A DNA stretch of 64,000 nucleotides from Pratylenchus scribneri (taxonomy: Eukaryota > Nematoda > Chromadorea > Rhabditida > Pratylenchidae), in assembly GCA_030063045.1 (NCBI GenBank), contig JAQSEB010000007.1:1178001-1242000 (forward strand), written 5' to 3'. The notes beneath the pieces are model-generated. The model was not told where the DNA came from and did not search any database. It worked only from the letters and a program-made list of their open reading frames with translations. Positions 25,435 through 38,394 of this stretch are shown piece after piece (within the stretch, counting starts at the first letter, position 1; every line of letters begins with the position of its first letter). A program made the translations under genes and the position numbers.

Positions 25435-27686
25435 TTAGAACATTCCACCACCCATTCCTCCCATGCCACCGCCCATTCCACCACCGGGCATTGCTGGCTC
25501 CTCCTTGGGAATTTCGGTCACCACACATTCGGTTGTGGCCAAAAGTGAAGCAACACCGGAGGCATCTTGCAAAGCAGTTCGAATGACTTTGGTTGGGTCA
25601 ATAATGCCGGCCTCGAGCATATCAACGTAGGTGTCGTTCATGGCATCGTAGCCGAAATTGACATTGCTGTTTGAGAGGATTTTCTCCACAATGCCCGACG
25701 GTTCCAAACCAGCATTGGCCACAATTGTCGCAATTGGTTGACGAACCGCCTTTTGGACAATTTTTATGCCTGAATTATTATTTGAATTAAATTTATCGAA
25801 TTAATTTCTAAAAACCTTTCATTTGATCATCATTCGATGGTTTCAGCTCATCCAATTTCTTCAATGCACGCAACAATGCCACTCCACCTCCAGGAACAAT
25901 TCCTTCCTCAACTGCGGCTCGTGTGGCTAAATTTAATTGAATTTTAATATAAATAAATTTTATTATTACCGCAAAGAGCATCGGTGACACGGTCCTTCTT
26001 CTCATTCACTTCAACTTCGCTGGCACCACCAACCTTGAGAAGAGCCACACCGGTCGAAAGTTTGGCCAAACGCTCATTGAGTTTCTCCTATAATTAATTT
26101 TAGTGCATTTATTGTAAAGTATATTTTTGTTCGAATGAATGTATTTCGTTAAGAAATGAACATAAAATTAGGAATCAACTTGGAAAAAATTGATTGGGTT
26201 CGAAACCTAGACCAATTTTTGCAAAAGTTAAGATCCAAAATTCTCAGTCAGGTTTTTGAAATACTAATTTAAAATGTTTTTGTACCTTTTCATAATCCGA
26301 TGTGGAAGCCTCAAGTTCATCTTGGATTTGTGCAATTCGCTTCTCAATGTCCTCTTGTGTGCCCTTTCCACGAAGAATCAGTGTGTCATCCTTGGTCACT
26401 GTAATCTCGTCGGCCTCGCCAAAGTCCTTAAAATCAATTAAACTATTAAAATTTCACCAATTATTTAAACCTGAATTTGAATGTCTTCCAATTTGATGAG
26501 AGTTGCTTCCTCGCCGAAAACGGTGGCTCCAGTGGAAATTGCCCTAAACATAAAAGTATTGACTAATTTATTCAAAATATATGCATACATATCCTTCATC
26601 GTGTTCTTTCGGTTATCGCCAAATCCGGGTGCTTTGACAGCGCAAACTTGCAGTCCAACTTTGAGGCGATTCAAAACGAGGGTGGTCAATGCTTCGCCGT
26701 CGACATCTTCAGCAATGATGAGCAATGGACGGCGATATTTATTGGCCAATTCGAGAGCTGGGACAATATCCTTAAATAATGTTTTCGCATATTTTAAATT
26801 TAATTGATTTATTGATTACCTGAACTTGGCTGATCTTCTTTTCGCTGAAGAGAATATAGCATTTCTCGAATTCCACTTTTGCGCCTTTTGCCGAATTGAT
26901 GAAATATGGTGAGATGAAGCCCCGGTCGAATTTCATTCCTTCAATTAATTCCAGCTCGTCTTGAAGTGTTTTTCCATCCTTGACCGTAATCACTCCTTTG
27001 TTTCCGACCTGAAGATTTATTCGGATTATTGATTGTCAATTCACATTTAAATATTGTAACCTTTTTCATTGCATCAGAGATCAGCTTTCCAATCGATTTG
27101 TCGCCATTTGCTGAAATTGTGGCAACCTGGGCAATTTCCTCGGGAGTGGTCACTGTCTTGCTGGCAGCCTTCAATTCTTTTATGATGACTTCCGAGGCGA
27201 GCATAACTCCTTTCCGAATTTCCACTGGATTTGCTCCTTTGCTGATGCTTTCAAATCCTTCCTTGGCAATGGCTCGAGCAAGCACTGTAGCGCAAGTGGT
27301 GCCATCGCCGGCCTCTTCGTTGGTTTTATTGGCCACATCCTTAATAATTTAATATTTATTTGCAATTTACAATCCAAAAACCTGGACAAGTTTCGCTCCC
27401 AAGTTTTGGTATTTATCCTTGAAGTCGATTGCTTTGGCCACAGTGACGCCATCTTTGGTAATTTTTGGACTTCCCCAAGACTGTTCAATGACCACATTTC
27501 GACCCTATAAGATTTAATAATTTATGAATAAAAACAAAATATTTTTTAAACCTTTGGACCCATTGTTACGGCAACTGCATCCGCAAGCATGTCAACTCCA
27601 GCAAGCATGGCTTTACGACCTTCCGACCCGAACTTCAGATCCTTGGCGTAATGGCGAACGGAAATTTTTGCAAGTCGACTAAGCAT
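25435..27686 (-). CDS. hsp-60: Mitochondrial chaperonin HSP60 (GroEL family)
   Basis: About ten exons on the minus strand give a full-length GroEL-type protein of roughly 570 residues. The first exon has a presequence ([20 protein letters not shown]). ATP-site elements TMGPKGRNVV and [18 protein letters not shown] follow. Apical-domain residues and the signature [18 protein letters not shown] are in place. The C-terminus ends in GGM repeats. With HSP10 it folds imported proteins in the mitochondrial matrix. Introns are short and no frame is broken. Upstream, a canonical heat-shock element lies about 170 bp from the ATG. PAM16 follows closely downstream. Confidence 0.97.
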
Positions 27687-28423
27687 TTGTTGTGTGCTTT
27701 TTTGAATAATTAAATATTAAATCAACTTTTTGCTAAAAGAGATTTTTTGTAAAATTGATTCGTTCTTTGAATTATTTAAGGTATGTAAAAAAGATAAGAA
27801 TTGGGATCGTCCATAAATTTGGATCGTTTTCTTTTCCATGTCTAGAACATTGCCATTTCTCGAATTTTCCAGTCAGCAACTAGACACCCAACTCAACCAT
27901 TTCATAATCTTGCTGCTCTGGGCTAGGCCTCAGTAAAAATAAAGGAACGGGACAAGGACAGAGCAAGCAATATCGACTTTATAAAAGTAACCGCGGCCGC
28001 GCTGGAACTGGAAAAGCTGCAGAATTTCTTTCACTATCTTGCTCCCTCTCAGTTTCATATTATATTTCACTCATTTTCATGTAAGATTTTCTGGACCATA
28101 ATAAGATCATGACAAAAATTCCAACCATCAAAGTGCAAAAATATTTAAGATCTCTCTATCTCTCTCGTTCTCATGCTCATGCTTTTAGAATTTAGTTTTA
28201 GCCGAAAATCGCTAATAAATTAAATTTAGCGATTTTTGATTTTCCCCGCCATCCTTCCATTCTTTCTAAGGATAATCGATGTGATGTGATTGAACACGTA
28301 ATCATAATCACATCAAATCGTATTATCAAACTTATTTATTATTGTGGATTAATTTTATTAAATTATCCTACTTATCAAATAATTGAACACATTTTAAGGA
28401 AATTGATCATTCATTACTCAAAA
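27687..28423. promoter_or_regulatory. Divergent upstream region between HSP60 and the SRA1-like gene
   Basis: About 740 bp of mostly AT-rich sequence between two genes pointing outward. It contains the heat-shock element and a short GC-rich patch near 28000. No further gene is visible. Confidence 0.5.
27857..27869. promoter_or_regulatory. Heat-shock element upstream of HSP60
   Basis: TTCTCGAATTTTC is a perfect three-unit element (TTC-nn-GAA-nn-TTC). A second, imperfect one (GTCTAGAACATTG) lies at 27840-27852. Both are about 155-185 bp upstream of the HSP60 start codon. HSF1 binding here would explain heat induction. The site is in the shared upstream region of the divergent SRA1-like gene. 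Confidence 0.65.
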
Positions 28424-30095
28424 ATGACTTCATTACTTGAGGAAATGGAAAATAATCAACAGCAGAATTCTACGCCCGGTTGGAATGATCCGCCCCCATC
28501 AATGCCAGTTCAAAATTCAACGGTTTGCAATAATAATCGACTCCATTTGCAAAGACTTAGGAGACCAGTAGATCCATCTGTTCAGGTAAAAATATCATAT
28601 CATAATAAATTATTTATTTCCCATTCATTTTCCAGGGGAATCCTTTTCAAAGTACACCACAACAAAACTTAAATACGAAAACAATGCAAAATGAATTGAC
28701 AGCAACGAACAATCCACATTTCCATCATTCGCGATCTTTTCCACAACTCAATCAACACGGACCAATGTCAGCAATGGGTTTAGGCACTCATCCTGGATCC
28801 GCATTCAGTCCAACCTCCTCAGTTGGCCTCTCCAATGTCGTGAATTCTTCACAATCGCAAAACTCACTTTCACCAATTGTTCAACCAAATTCCGGTAGGT
28901 ATAATTTATTCGATTAAAAGCTAAAATAATATAATCAGTCTCATTTTGCCTCTTTTTTATTTCTATTGTTAATTACTTCCTCCATTTTAGTCGCTAATCC
29001 GCCACCACCTCAAATGGCGACAATCCACCATCCACATTCTCATCCTAACCTGCTGGCCACTTCACCGCCATCCCATTTGCCATCCCAGCCGGCACCTGCG
29101 CAATCGATAATGGTCAATTCAGCAGCAACGATGGTCGCATCAATCCAACAAAGCTATGTTACCGCCGCCCCCGCCGCCAATTTAGGCTCTTCTCAACCTC
29201 ATTATGTATGCTATTCATAAAAAATTCCTTAAAAGTAATGGAAATGGAAAAATGATATTAAAGGATTCATCGAGTGGTGGGGAATTACAACAACCACCAA
29301 CAAATCTGCAGCATCCAAATTTGGAACCACCACTGCCCAATCCCGTCCCACCTGTCACATTCTTCCAAAATCAGAACAGTGCCGTCCCAATGCAACAGCA
29401 AATTTTGCCTCCCCAAATTCACAACAACAATGGTGGAATTTCTTCAATGATGGCCATTCCCGTTCAAAATGATGAACAACCAATAAATGGTCAACTGTTC
29501 TCCCCGCCAAACATTGTTCCATTGAGAGCCGATCAACACAGTCGACCTACCACACAACCCATTCCAAATGATTATAGGTTTTTTTGAAATAAAAACTTTT
29601 TTAAATTATTTTTTTTCTAGAATTCCCGTGAAAGCGGCTGGTGATGTTTCACTCAGTGGAACTCAATTGGTGTCTTTCCTTACAAAAGCAACGCTTATTT
29701 TGCCTCAGGTTTCAATAATTTAATTTAAAATATCAAAAATTGAACTAAAAATTTAGGGTCCAATGCGCGAGGGAATTCAGCTTAGGATCAATCAATTTGG
29801 TGAATTTGTTCGAGCTGGCCAAATTTCTGAACCATGCCTTAAGAAGCTCAATTTTGTTGTGGATGGTAAAAAATACGGATAATAAATTATTTCTAATTTT
29901 TTCTTAATTTTAGCAATTGATCGGCAAATTTATGATGAGGCTGCACAATTCTTTGAACAAATGTTGGTTGCCTATCAAAATGATTGTGCTTTGGGTGGAT
30001 GGGCCCATGGAATTCGATTGCTGATCCAGGAATTGCGAGGACACCAACAAATGCCAAATAGAGCCCATTCTGCGGGAGCAAGACAACATTTTTAG
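28424..30095 (+). CDS. SRA1-like protein (steroid receptor RNA activator protein family)
   Basis: Seven exons: 28424-28585, 28636-28894, 28991-29205, 29264-29577, 29621-29708, 29757-29865 and 29914-30095. All have GT/AG sites and consistent phases. The N-terminus has GWNDPPP, shared with SRA1. A long Pro/Gln/Asn-rich low-complexity middle follows. The C-terminal helical part (FFEQMLVAYQNDCALGGWAH then GIRLLIQELRG) resembles the SRA1 domain, also found at the Sec31 C-terminus. No WD repeats are present, so Sec31 itself is unlikely. SRA1 protein is a nuclear co-regulator; the worm role is not known to me. Confidence 0.6.
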
Positions 30096-30500
30096 GCGGA
30101 TGAGAATATTTTCAATCTTTTCCTCATTTCATAAACAAAAATTTTCCTTTCATTCCCATTTTATTATTATTAATTGGTGATAGATTTTCATTTGGACAAA
30201 ACAAATTTTTCCATTCTTCTCTATTCTTTTGTTTAAATAAATTATCTTTTTTTTGTAATCTTTCATTTAGTTGTATTTCTGTTTTATCCTTAATTCACAC
30301 ATTTTTTCCTGTAAGATTCGAAGTTGTGATTTTCAATCAATATCAATAAATTGCAGAATTTTATATGTTTTTTTTTCAACAAATTTCAAATTGAATGGTG
30401 TAATTGAATTTGGTTAAAGATATTTATTTCGAATTGTATAATCAAAATATTATTTGTTTGTCAATTAAAACTGATTAAAATTACTCATTTTTAATAGAAA
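30096..30500. other. Intergenic, AT-rich
   Basis: 3' untranslated region of the SRA1-like gene and upstream sequence of the next gene. AT-rich; nothing else seen. Confidence 0.5.
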
Positions 30501-32134
30501 ATGAAAATTACACAACAATTATTGAGGCTTAAAGTCAACTTAAATGCGTCACATTGGAATAGACGCATTTGGGAGAAAGGATATGTTGGACCACCTCTTC
30601 CAAAGCGAAAAGGGTATAAAAATGATAATTTTTGGATAAAAAATATTGAAAATGTTTTAATTTTTCAGCACAGGAAAACCGAATTTGCCCGTAAAGTAAG
30701 TTTCAAACTTTAATAATAAAAGATTATTGAATTGGCGAGATTAATTTTTCAATTTGATCGATTATAACAAAACTAAGAGTTAAATTTTTGGGTAATTGCG
30801 AATTGTAATTGTAAATTCTAAGTTGTAATTGCGAATTGTAATTCTAAGTTGTAATTGCGAATTGTAATTGTAAATTCTAAGTTGTAATTGCGAATTGTAA
30901 TTGTAAATTCTAAGTTGTAATTTCGAATTGTAATTGTAAATTCTAAGTTGTAATTGCGAATTGTAATTGTAAATTCTAAGTTGAATTGCGATTGTAATTG
31001 TAAATTCTAAGTTGTAATTGCGAATTGTAATTGTAATTGTAAATTCTAAGTTGTAATTGTAATTGTAAATTCTAAGTTGTAATTGTAATTGTAAATTCTA
31101 AGTTGTAATTGCGAATTGTAATTGTAAATTCTAAGTTGTAATTGCGATTGTAATTGTAAATTCTAAGTTGTAATTGCGATTGTAATTGTAATTGTAAATT
31201 CTAAGTTGTAATTGCGAATTGTAATTGTAAATTCTAAGTTGTAATTGCGATTGTAATTGTAAATTCTAAGTTGTAATTGCGAATTGTAATTCTAAGTTGT
31301 AATTGCGAATTGTATTTGTAAATTCTAAGTTGAATTGCGATTGTAATTGTAAATTCTAAGTTGTAATTGTAAATTCTAAGTTGTAATTGCGAATTGTAAT
31401 TCTAAGTTGTAATTGCGATTGTAATTGTAATTCTAAGTTGTAATTGCGATTGTAATTGTAATTCTAATTTGTAATTGTGATTGTAATTGTAAATTCTAAG
31501 TTGCAATTGCGGATTGTAAATTCTAAATTGTAATTCTAAGTTGTAATTGCGATTGTAATTGTAAATTCTAAGTTGTAATTCCGATTGTAATTGTAATTCT
31601 AATTTATAATTGCGATTGTAATTGTAAATTCTAAGTTGCAATTGCGAATTGTAAATTCTAATTTGTAATTGTAATTACGATTGTAATTTTAGTTGCAAAA
31701 ATTGAAAAATATTTGCCTATTTAAGTTATTTCAATTAAATCGACTTGATTTTTTATTGCATTCTTCTTAACAAAAAATTTACATTTTATTAAATGACTGC
31801 ACAGAATCTAATTACAATTTTATTCAGCAAAAATGCGGTGGCTGCCACACAACAAGCTTTAATGCGTGAATGGAATGTGATGCAATGGTTGGCCAATCCA
31901 TATTTGAATGAAGAAAAGGAGCGACCTTGGCTGGAACGTTATGGGGACATTGTGGATCAAAAAATTGACCAAATTGTTGAGGAAGATCAAAGAAGAATGC
32001 CTAGCAAACCAAAAATTTACAAATTGAATGGTGAATTGGAAAAGAGAAGAGCAAATGTTGGCAATTTGTTGCATTCACATCGGACAGTGGAAAGCCAAAT
32101 GAAGGAATTGATTCGAAGAAGTAGATGGGATTAA
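30501..32134 (+). CDS. Small basic protein, possibly mitochondrial ribosomal (mL63-like)
   Basis: Three exons (30501-30613, 30669-30695, 31828-32134) join in phase to 148 residues. The second intron (1.1 kb) is filled by a tandem-repeat array. The protein starts with a basic segment (LNASHWNRRIWEKGYVGPP). It then has a helical part with NVMQWLANPYLNEEKERPW and a basic C-terminus. The W-L-x-x-P-Y-x-x-x-E pattern recalls mitoribosomal mL63/MRP63. The match is short and I am not certain of it. It is a real gene by splice consistency. Confidence 0.5.
30795..31690. repeat. 33-bp tandem array (orientation 1)
   Basis: The unit is GTAATTGCGAATTGTAATTG followed by TAAATTCTAAGTT, with many partial and shortened units. 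It lies in an intron of the preceding gene. It is the reverse complement of the array at 35820-36470, but more degenerate. Confidence 0.9.
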
Positions 32135-32220
32135 TCGATGAAGAATATTCACGATAAAATCAATTTTAGTTATATTTAATTCACATTTTAACGATAAAAT
32201 TGTTTTTTTTTTTCGATTCA

Positions 32221-35164
32221 TTAATCGCCCCTTTCATTTTCCTCATCTTCTGAATCCACGTCAACGCCAAGGACAAAAGCACCGGAAATTGTTGATTCTG
32301 CATCACTTTCCAACCCAACAGAAGCCAAACAATTTCCGGACATTTCGGATTGCTTCAAATATTAAAATAGAATATTAATTTTGGTTTTAAAATATAGTAA
32401 ATCCCATGCCTCGGATTCATATCCGCAGAAGCTTCGTCTTTGTTGTGCCGTTTTGGCTCTATAGTTTCTTCTCTTTGTGTGCTTTTGTTTTATAAAAATC
32501 TCTTCCGTTGATTCACCTTTTAAATTCACATAATCCCTCTCATTTTCTTCCAATTCCTCCTTTCCATTTTCTCCACAAATCATTCGTTGACGGCATTCCA
32601 TCAACAGTTTCTTGGCCAATTCCATTTCTTCTTCCATTCCATTGGCCAATTTTGCCCTTTTCCAAACTTTTGCCAATATTTTCTCAGCCACCTCCAATAT
32701 TCCATTCTCCATCAATATTTGGCCCAATAACAACATTGTTCGAGTCCTTTCCCCGGTGTTTACGTCTAATTCCCGTTGTAATCGAAGTTGACCTCGGATG
32801 GCAGAAAGTGAATCTTCCCAACGGCATTGACGAATCAACACACGGCCAAGGGCAGAAAATGCACTTTAATTCAAGAATATTTCGGGCCTTTTCCCATTTT
32901 TCCATCAATTGGCAAATTCGACAAACTCCTTCCAACATTTCTGTCTTCGTTTTTAGATTATTTCTGGCGGCAAGGCAATTTTCTGCACCCAGCAAATCCC
33001 AAAGTTTCTCACCAATTTTGGCCGCATTCAACCTGCAATTCACCTATACAATTCCGAAAGAGCCTATCGCTGTTTATAATTAATAACTCATCAAGGAGTG
33101 AACCAATCTTGATAATTTTTATATCAAATTAAAGAGCAGACTCTTGGCTATCCAAAGATATTAATTTTATTTAAATTGGTTTAGAAATTAGAATTGATTA
33201 AGTTATGCTCAAAAAACCATTAACTTGTATTATGTAACTAAATTGTCACTTGGTTTATTGGCCATAACTCCATTAATTCTGAACCAATTTAAATAAAATA
33301 AATATAATTGGATAGCCAAAAGTCTGCACTTTAATTTAATACTAAAATTGACAAAATTGGCTCAGTCCTTGATGAGTTATTATTACAAAAGGCGCCTCAA
33401 TCCCCTTTCCCTTCTCATAAATTTATTACCATTCCCCACATTCGGCGTAACAATTCAGAAGTAAATTCAACGCCTCCGATTGCACATTTTCCTCCTCCAA
33501 TTCAATGCCAGCCTTCAGCTGTCGTTTTGCCCAATGGATTGCGGCATTCACCTGTTTGCCTTCGGCCAATTTAATTCGGCACATCAGTCCGCATAATTCT
33601 GCCTTTAGTTCCAAATGCCCTTCAATTCGAATCCTCCCATCCGTGGCAATCAATTTTTGCACTAATTCCAATGATTTTGCCATTTCGCCTTTTGCATATT
33701 GGCATTTTGCACGCAAGATTATGGCCTCTTCTCGCCAATTCAATCCATCCGAATCTTCCTCCGATTCCAACCTTTCTACTCTGATGAAAAGGGCAGAAGC
33801 TGCGGATAAATCGCCCTTAATAGAGGGAATGGAACAAAATGAATTATAATTGAAATAACTTGGCACAGGAAAACTCGTCCAAGGCCAATAAGTGCCATTG
33901 GATTGGATGGCTCCTGCGTAAGGACTAATTTGAATTCCTCTTGGCTGTCAGCAAAATCACCATTAGCCAATACTAATTTGGCCAATCCAATGCGAATTTC
34001 CAACAACAATTTCGATTCGATTGAATTCTTCGTTGCCATTTTCAATTGTTCCTTTCTATGCCAAATTGCCCTTTCCAAATTGTTTTTTTTCAACTTTTCC
34101 ACCAACAAATCAGCCAATGCTCCATGCAATGCCATTTGTGCCTGCTTATCCTCTTAACAACAACGCATATTACACATCAAATATACCGTATTTCCTCAAT
34201 ACCTACCCCGGGGCTACTATTTTTCAGAGACCTTCCAAGAGGGGTTATTATTATTATAAATGGTGGAGGGGGGCAATAATAGAGGGAATACGGTAATAGA
34301 AGATGTAGAAACCAATTTCGAGGGCAATTTCCAATTGGAATTCCATCAATTCCGCTGCCTTCTCCCAATTTCCCATTTTGCTTTCGGCCAGAGCCAATTG
34401 GCCAAGAACGGTGAGGGAAATTTGGGCATTTGAAGCCGGAAATTGAATGGCAATTTGAAGCAATTTTGCAGCAATTCTATACTGTCCAACATTCAGAAAT
34501 GAATCGGCAATCGCTGAAAATAGGGTAAAACAATCGTCCTCATCCAGCTCGGCCAATTCAAGTTGATGAAGGAGTTGGCAAAAATATGCTAATTTTGGAA
34601 AAAATTGGAATTGGCCAAATAGTTTCAAATTTCCTTCAATCACTTGCCTCCTCCCGCTTGTGGGCAAATTTCCATAGATTTTAGCAAAGCTGCTCGAAAT
34701 TGTCGATCCTCCCCCTGGCTCAGCCGAACTGCTTCAGCGTGTGCCAAAAGTGCTTCTTCCCCTCGACCCAATGCAAACAATGCTTCGCCTTTTCGGAAAT
34801 ATGCCTAGGAGGAAGAAAAACCAATTCCCCATGCCTCGTTTGAACCCACTTTCGGCCAATTCATCCCAAATTGAATGGCCACATTCGCCGCTTCCAATGC
34901 CTCTTCGCCTCTTTCCATTCGTAACAAAATCGCTGATCTATTCGCGTGCAATACATTGTTTTCCGGCTCAATTTCCACCAAACGTTCATAGCAGGCCAAT
35001 GCCTGCGCCAAATCGCCGAGGGCATAACTTCGACTGGCCTGATCGATAAGGGCATTTGGCAAATCAAAATTGGACGGATGAAATGAATTAATATTTTGAT
35101 CGATTCGACAGCAATGTTGTTCATCATCATCATTAGAATTTGGGGGATTTATTGGAATGTCCAT
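32221..35164 (-). CDS. Tetratricopeptide-repeat protein (TTC28-like N-terminal repeats)
   Basis: The minus-strand start at 35164 opens MDIPINPPNSNDDDEQH. The first TPR has LGDLAQALACYERLVEIEP followed by LHANRSAILLRM, then WPK and, over an intron, AYFRKGEALFALGRGEEALL. This TPR arrangement resembles the start of TTC28. Further TPR-like helices follow in exons at about 34330-34660, 33780-34135, 33430-33800 and 32400-33010. The C-terminus is acidic (VDSEDEENERGD, stop 32221-32223). No CHAT domain is present, unlike TTC28. TPR arrays bind partner proteins. An intron holds a MITE family 2 copy and another holds a small inverted-repeat element. Both 33-bp arrays flank the gene. Confidence 0.7.
33068..33395. 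repeat. Foldback MITE family 2, copy 2
   Basis: Left arm: TAATAACTCATCAAGGAGTG, CTTGATAATTTTTATATC, AAAGAGCAGACTCTTGGCTA. Right arm: the reverse complement ending TCCTTGATGAGTTATTATTA. It lies in an intron of the TPR gene and matches 14565-14885. Confidence 0.78.
34184..34296. repeat. Short inverted-repeat element (MITE-like), about 113 bp
   Basis: Ends TACCGTATTTCCTC and GAGGGAATACGGTA are near-perfect reverse complements. Inside, CCTACCCCGGGG and a G-rich block also mirror each other. It lies in an intron of the TPR gene. Confidence 0.6.
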
Positions 35165-38100
35165 TTTAGGTGCGCTCGAAGGGGATGAAAAGAAGAACAC
35201 AGCGGAAAAGGGCACACACAAGGTTGAATTTCGGGTGGGAGTGGCGGATTGCTTCGGGGGAAGATGTCCTTGCGGTTGGAAGGAAGAACGATTAGGGCGA
35301 AAATGCAGGGAAGGAAGATGAATGGATTTATGGGGGAATTTTGTGGTGGTGAAGTGGACGGAAAAATGAGCTAATTCCCATTTAGGGGATAAAGCAGAGT
35401 ACAGAAAATATTGGCTAATTTTTCGATGAGAAGTCCATTTTGAAATTAGAAACAATTCAATTGGATAAGTCCCATCTCCTTTTTCACGATGAATTGGAAA
35501 AGACAAACAAAATACTCATCAATTCCCAGCGGGCATATTCATTTTCGGCTGTTCAATTTCCTTTACGGTATTTATTGCCTTGCCATAATAATTCAATTTT
35601 TTCAATCCTTTCCATAATTTTTTGTTTCCACCAAATTTGATGGTTATCAAACGAAAAAACTTTAATTTTAATAAAAAAAACAAATTTACAATTGAAACAC
35701 ATTTCCATAATTCAAACCAATACTTCTGTTCTCTCATTTATTATTTTAATAAGTATTTATTCCAGAAAATAATCCTGCATTCTGCTGGAAAATAATTTTA
35801 CATTTCTTCGGAATAAAATTGCAATTCGCAATTACAACTTAGAATTTACAATTACAATCGCAATTACAACTTAGAATTTACAATTACAATCGCAATTACA
35901 ACTTAGAATTTACAATTACAATCGCAATTACAACTTAGAATTTACAATTACAATCGCAATTACAACTTAGAATTTACAATTACAATCGCAATTACAACTT
36001 AGAATTTACAATTACAATCGCAATTACAACTTAGAATTTACAATTACAATCGCAATTACAACTTAGAATTTACAATTACAATCGCAATTACAACTTAGAA
36101 TTTACAATTACAATCGCAATTACAACTTAGAATTTACAATTACAATTCGCAATTACAACTTAGAATTTACAATTACAATTCGCAATTACAACTTAGAATT
36201 TACAATTACAATTCGCAATTACAAATTAGAATTTACAATTACAATTCGCAATTACAACTTAGAATTTACAATTACAATTCGCAATTACAACTTAGAATTT
36301 ACAATTACAATCGCAATTACAACTTAGAATTTACAATTACAATCGCAATTACAACTTAGAATTTACAATTACAATTCGCAATTACAACTTAGAATTTACA
36401 ATTACAATTCGCAATTACAAATTAGAATTTACAATTACAATCGCAATTACAATTACAAATTAGAATTTATATTTTGTTAAACCCATCGGATGTAATAATT
36501 ATAAAAGTTTCCCTCAGTCAGAGTAAATTGTGGAAAAGGCAAATCGAAAAAAGAGGAATCTGTTTTTTTTGGGAAAAAGGGAAACAATTCCATCCATTTG
36601 TTTTGCCCAAAACCCATAAATATTCCATTTGTTTTCAGCGCGGAGGATTAAATGAAGAGAAGGGAATGATGAAAATTTGCTCCTCCATCGCATTTATAAA
36701 GTTGTTGACATTGTTCCTCTTCTTTTCATCCTTTTCAACTTGGAAAAATAAAACACAGAATGAATAGAATTGAATGCTCCTTTGGCCGCCCACTCGGATT
36801 TTCGCGCGGATTCATTCTTTTCACGCAATTTTCCAAAGTTAGAATTACCATTTCTCAAATAATTTCAATTTTGGGGCTAAAAATTGCGTTTGCTTCCGTT
36901 GATGTTTGATTCATTTAAATGTAGAAGCTTTTAAAATACAAAAAGTTTTCACATCATCATCAAAAATATTCCTAGATAAATTTGCAAAATCGCAAAAAAC
37001 AATGCCATTTCAAATTTCGATGCTTTCTCGTCTATTTCATCGCCGGCTTTATAAGGATTCAGAAAAAAGTGGAGCAGCGATGACGACAAGCAAATTCCCG
37101 GCGGTCAATGAATGTCATACGAGCCAAATCGGTCAGTCCTTCAATTTTGCCCAAATTTGGAATAAAAATAGCGTCAATAAAATGTGTCCCAAAATGAGGG
37201 AAGAAACCATTCGTTCAATATGTTTTAAGGAAAGGGAATAATGTGTGATGTCTTAATACCCTCCAAACGGCAATAATCCCCTCCAAATCCACAGGCGGGG
37301 GTGGAATGAACATGGAATGAGGCAAATTGAAAGATCTCTTCCATTTGGGACTTCCTTTTGATTGTGAAGTCGATTTTTACCAAAGTAGCCGGAATAAAAA
37401 CAATTTTAAAGGCAAAAATGTTCTCAAAAAATAAAAGGCACAAATCTGAACCTATTTTGGTTGAAATCCAAATCTTCCTTTTTTCCCTTCATCATCCGGC
37501 GGATAGAGGTGGTTGGTTGCGGCGACAAAATCCTCTTAAAAATGGCACAGGACACTTTTACTTTTCCCTCTCCTTCCCCTTTTTTCCATTTCCACCTTCC
37601 TTCCATTTATTTATTCTCTTATTGCCCTCGGGGGATGCATCTTCTTCTCCGGTGGGAAATGGCCAAGCCAATCAATTGGCAAATCTCTCAACACACAAAT
37701 ATTGGCTCCGCGCGTCATCCTCTCATCATTTTTGGCCCCGACTTTGCGCTTATTAACATTAGCATTAGCAGACAGGTTGACTGACTGGCGCCAACCGAAC
37801 CAAATGCCGTGGCAGTCAATTTTGCTGCCATTTTGCTCTTCAACAAATATATTTGTTTTTATGGCTTCTTCCACCCACTTATGAGAGAAATTTATTCATT
37901 TCCACATTCATCCTCCTAAATCCAGCAGGGGAAGAAGATTTAGCCATTTTAGACACATCCAAAGCCTTTCCATTCAACACTAAACACTGTTAGGAAGGTG
38001 GTTGTGGCATTTGTCACTTCCTTCCCTTCTTTTTGTTCCTTTTAGTCCCCATCAAATGAATTGGCCCATAGGCCACCATCTTTTTTGACAGGGCAAATGA

Positions 38101-38394
38101 CGCAAAAAACTGAGTCGGTGATGAAGGAGGCAAAAAATTACGAAGCCTTTGGCGACAAACTAAATAAGTCGATCCGATTTCATCCACTTCCTTACCACCC
38201 CTCCCCCTCCTAAACTTTTGCCACCCTCCCTGTTTTTCCCATTTTCAACCACCGATCAATTTCCATTTCACAAATTGGCCAATCCCACAAAGAAACTCTC
38301 TATCAAAACCGCCAATTGACCCATTGCCACCTGCTGTTCTGCCCAATTGGAAGTTAATTAACGAAAATAAAGAAATTGGCAGCAAAGCGGAAGA
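35165..38394. other. Intergenic interval without a confident gene
   Basis: Holds the second 32-33 bp tandem array (35820-36470). The remainder is AT-rich with open frames on both strands (for example 36906-37241 and 37358-37756, plus) that show no recognisable domain or splice structure. It includes the upstream region of the EF-hand phosphatase gene. Confidence 0.45.
35820..36470. repeat. 32-33 bp tandem array (orientation 2)
   Basis: The unit is AACTTAGAATTTACAATTAC followed by AATCGCAATTAC, or AATTCGCAATTAC in the longer variant. Over twenty near-identical copies. It is the reverse complement of the unit at 30795-31690 and much more uniform, so probably younger or recently homogenised. 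Confidence 0.93.

Noticed and set aside
28424..30095. Sec31 as identity of this gene
   Set aside because: No WD repeats are present; the GWNDPP start and C-terminal helix fit SRA1 better.
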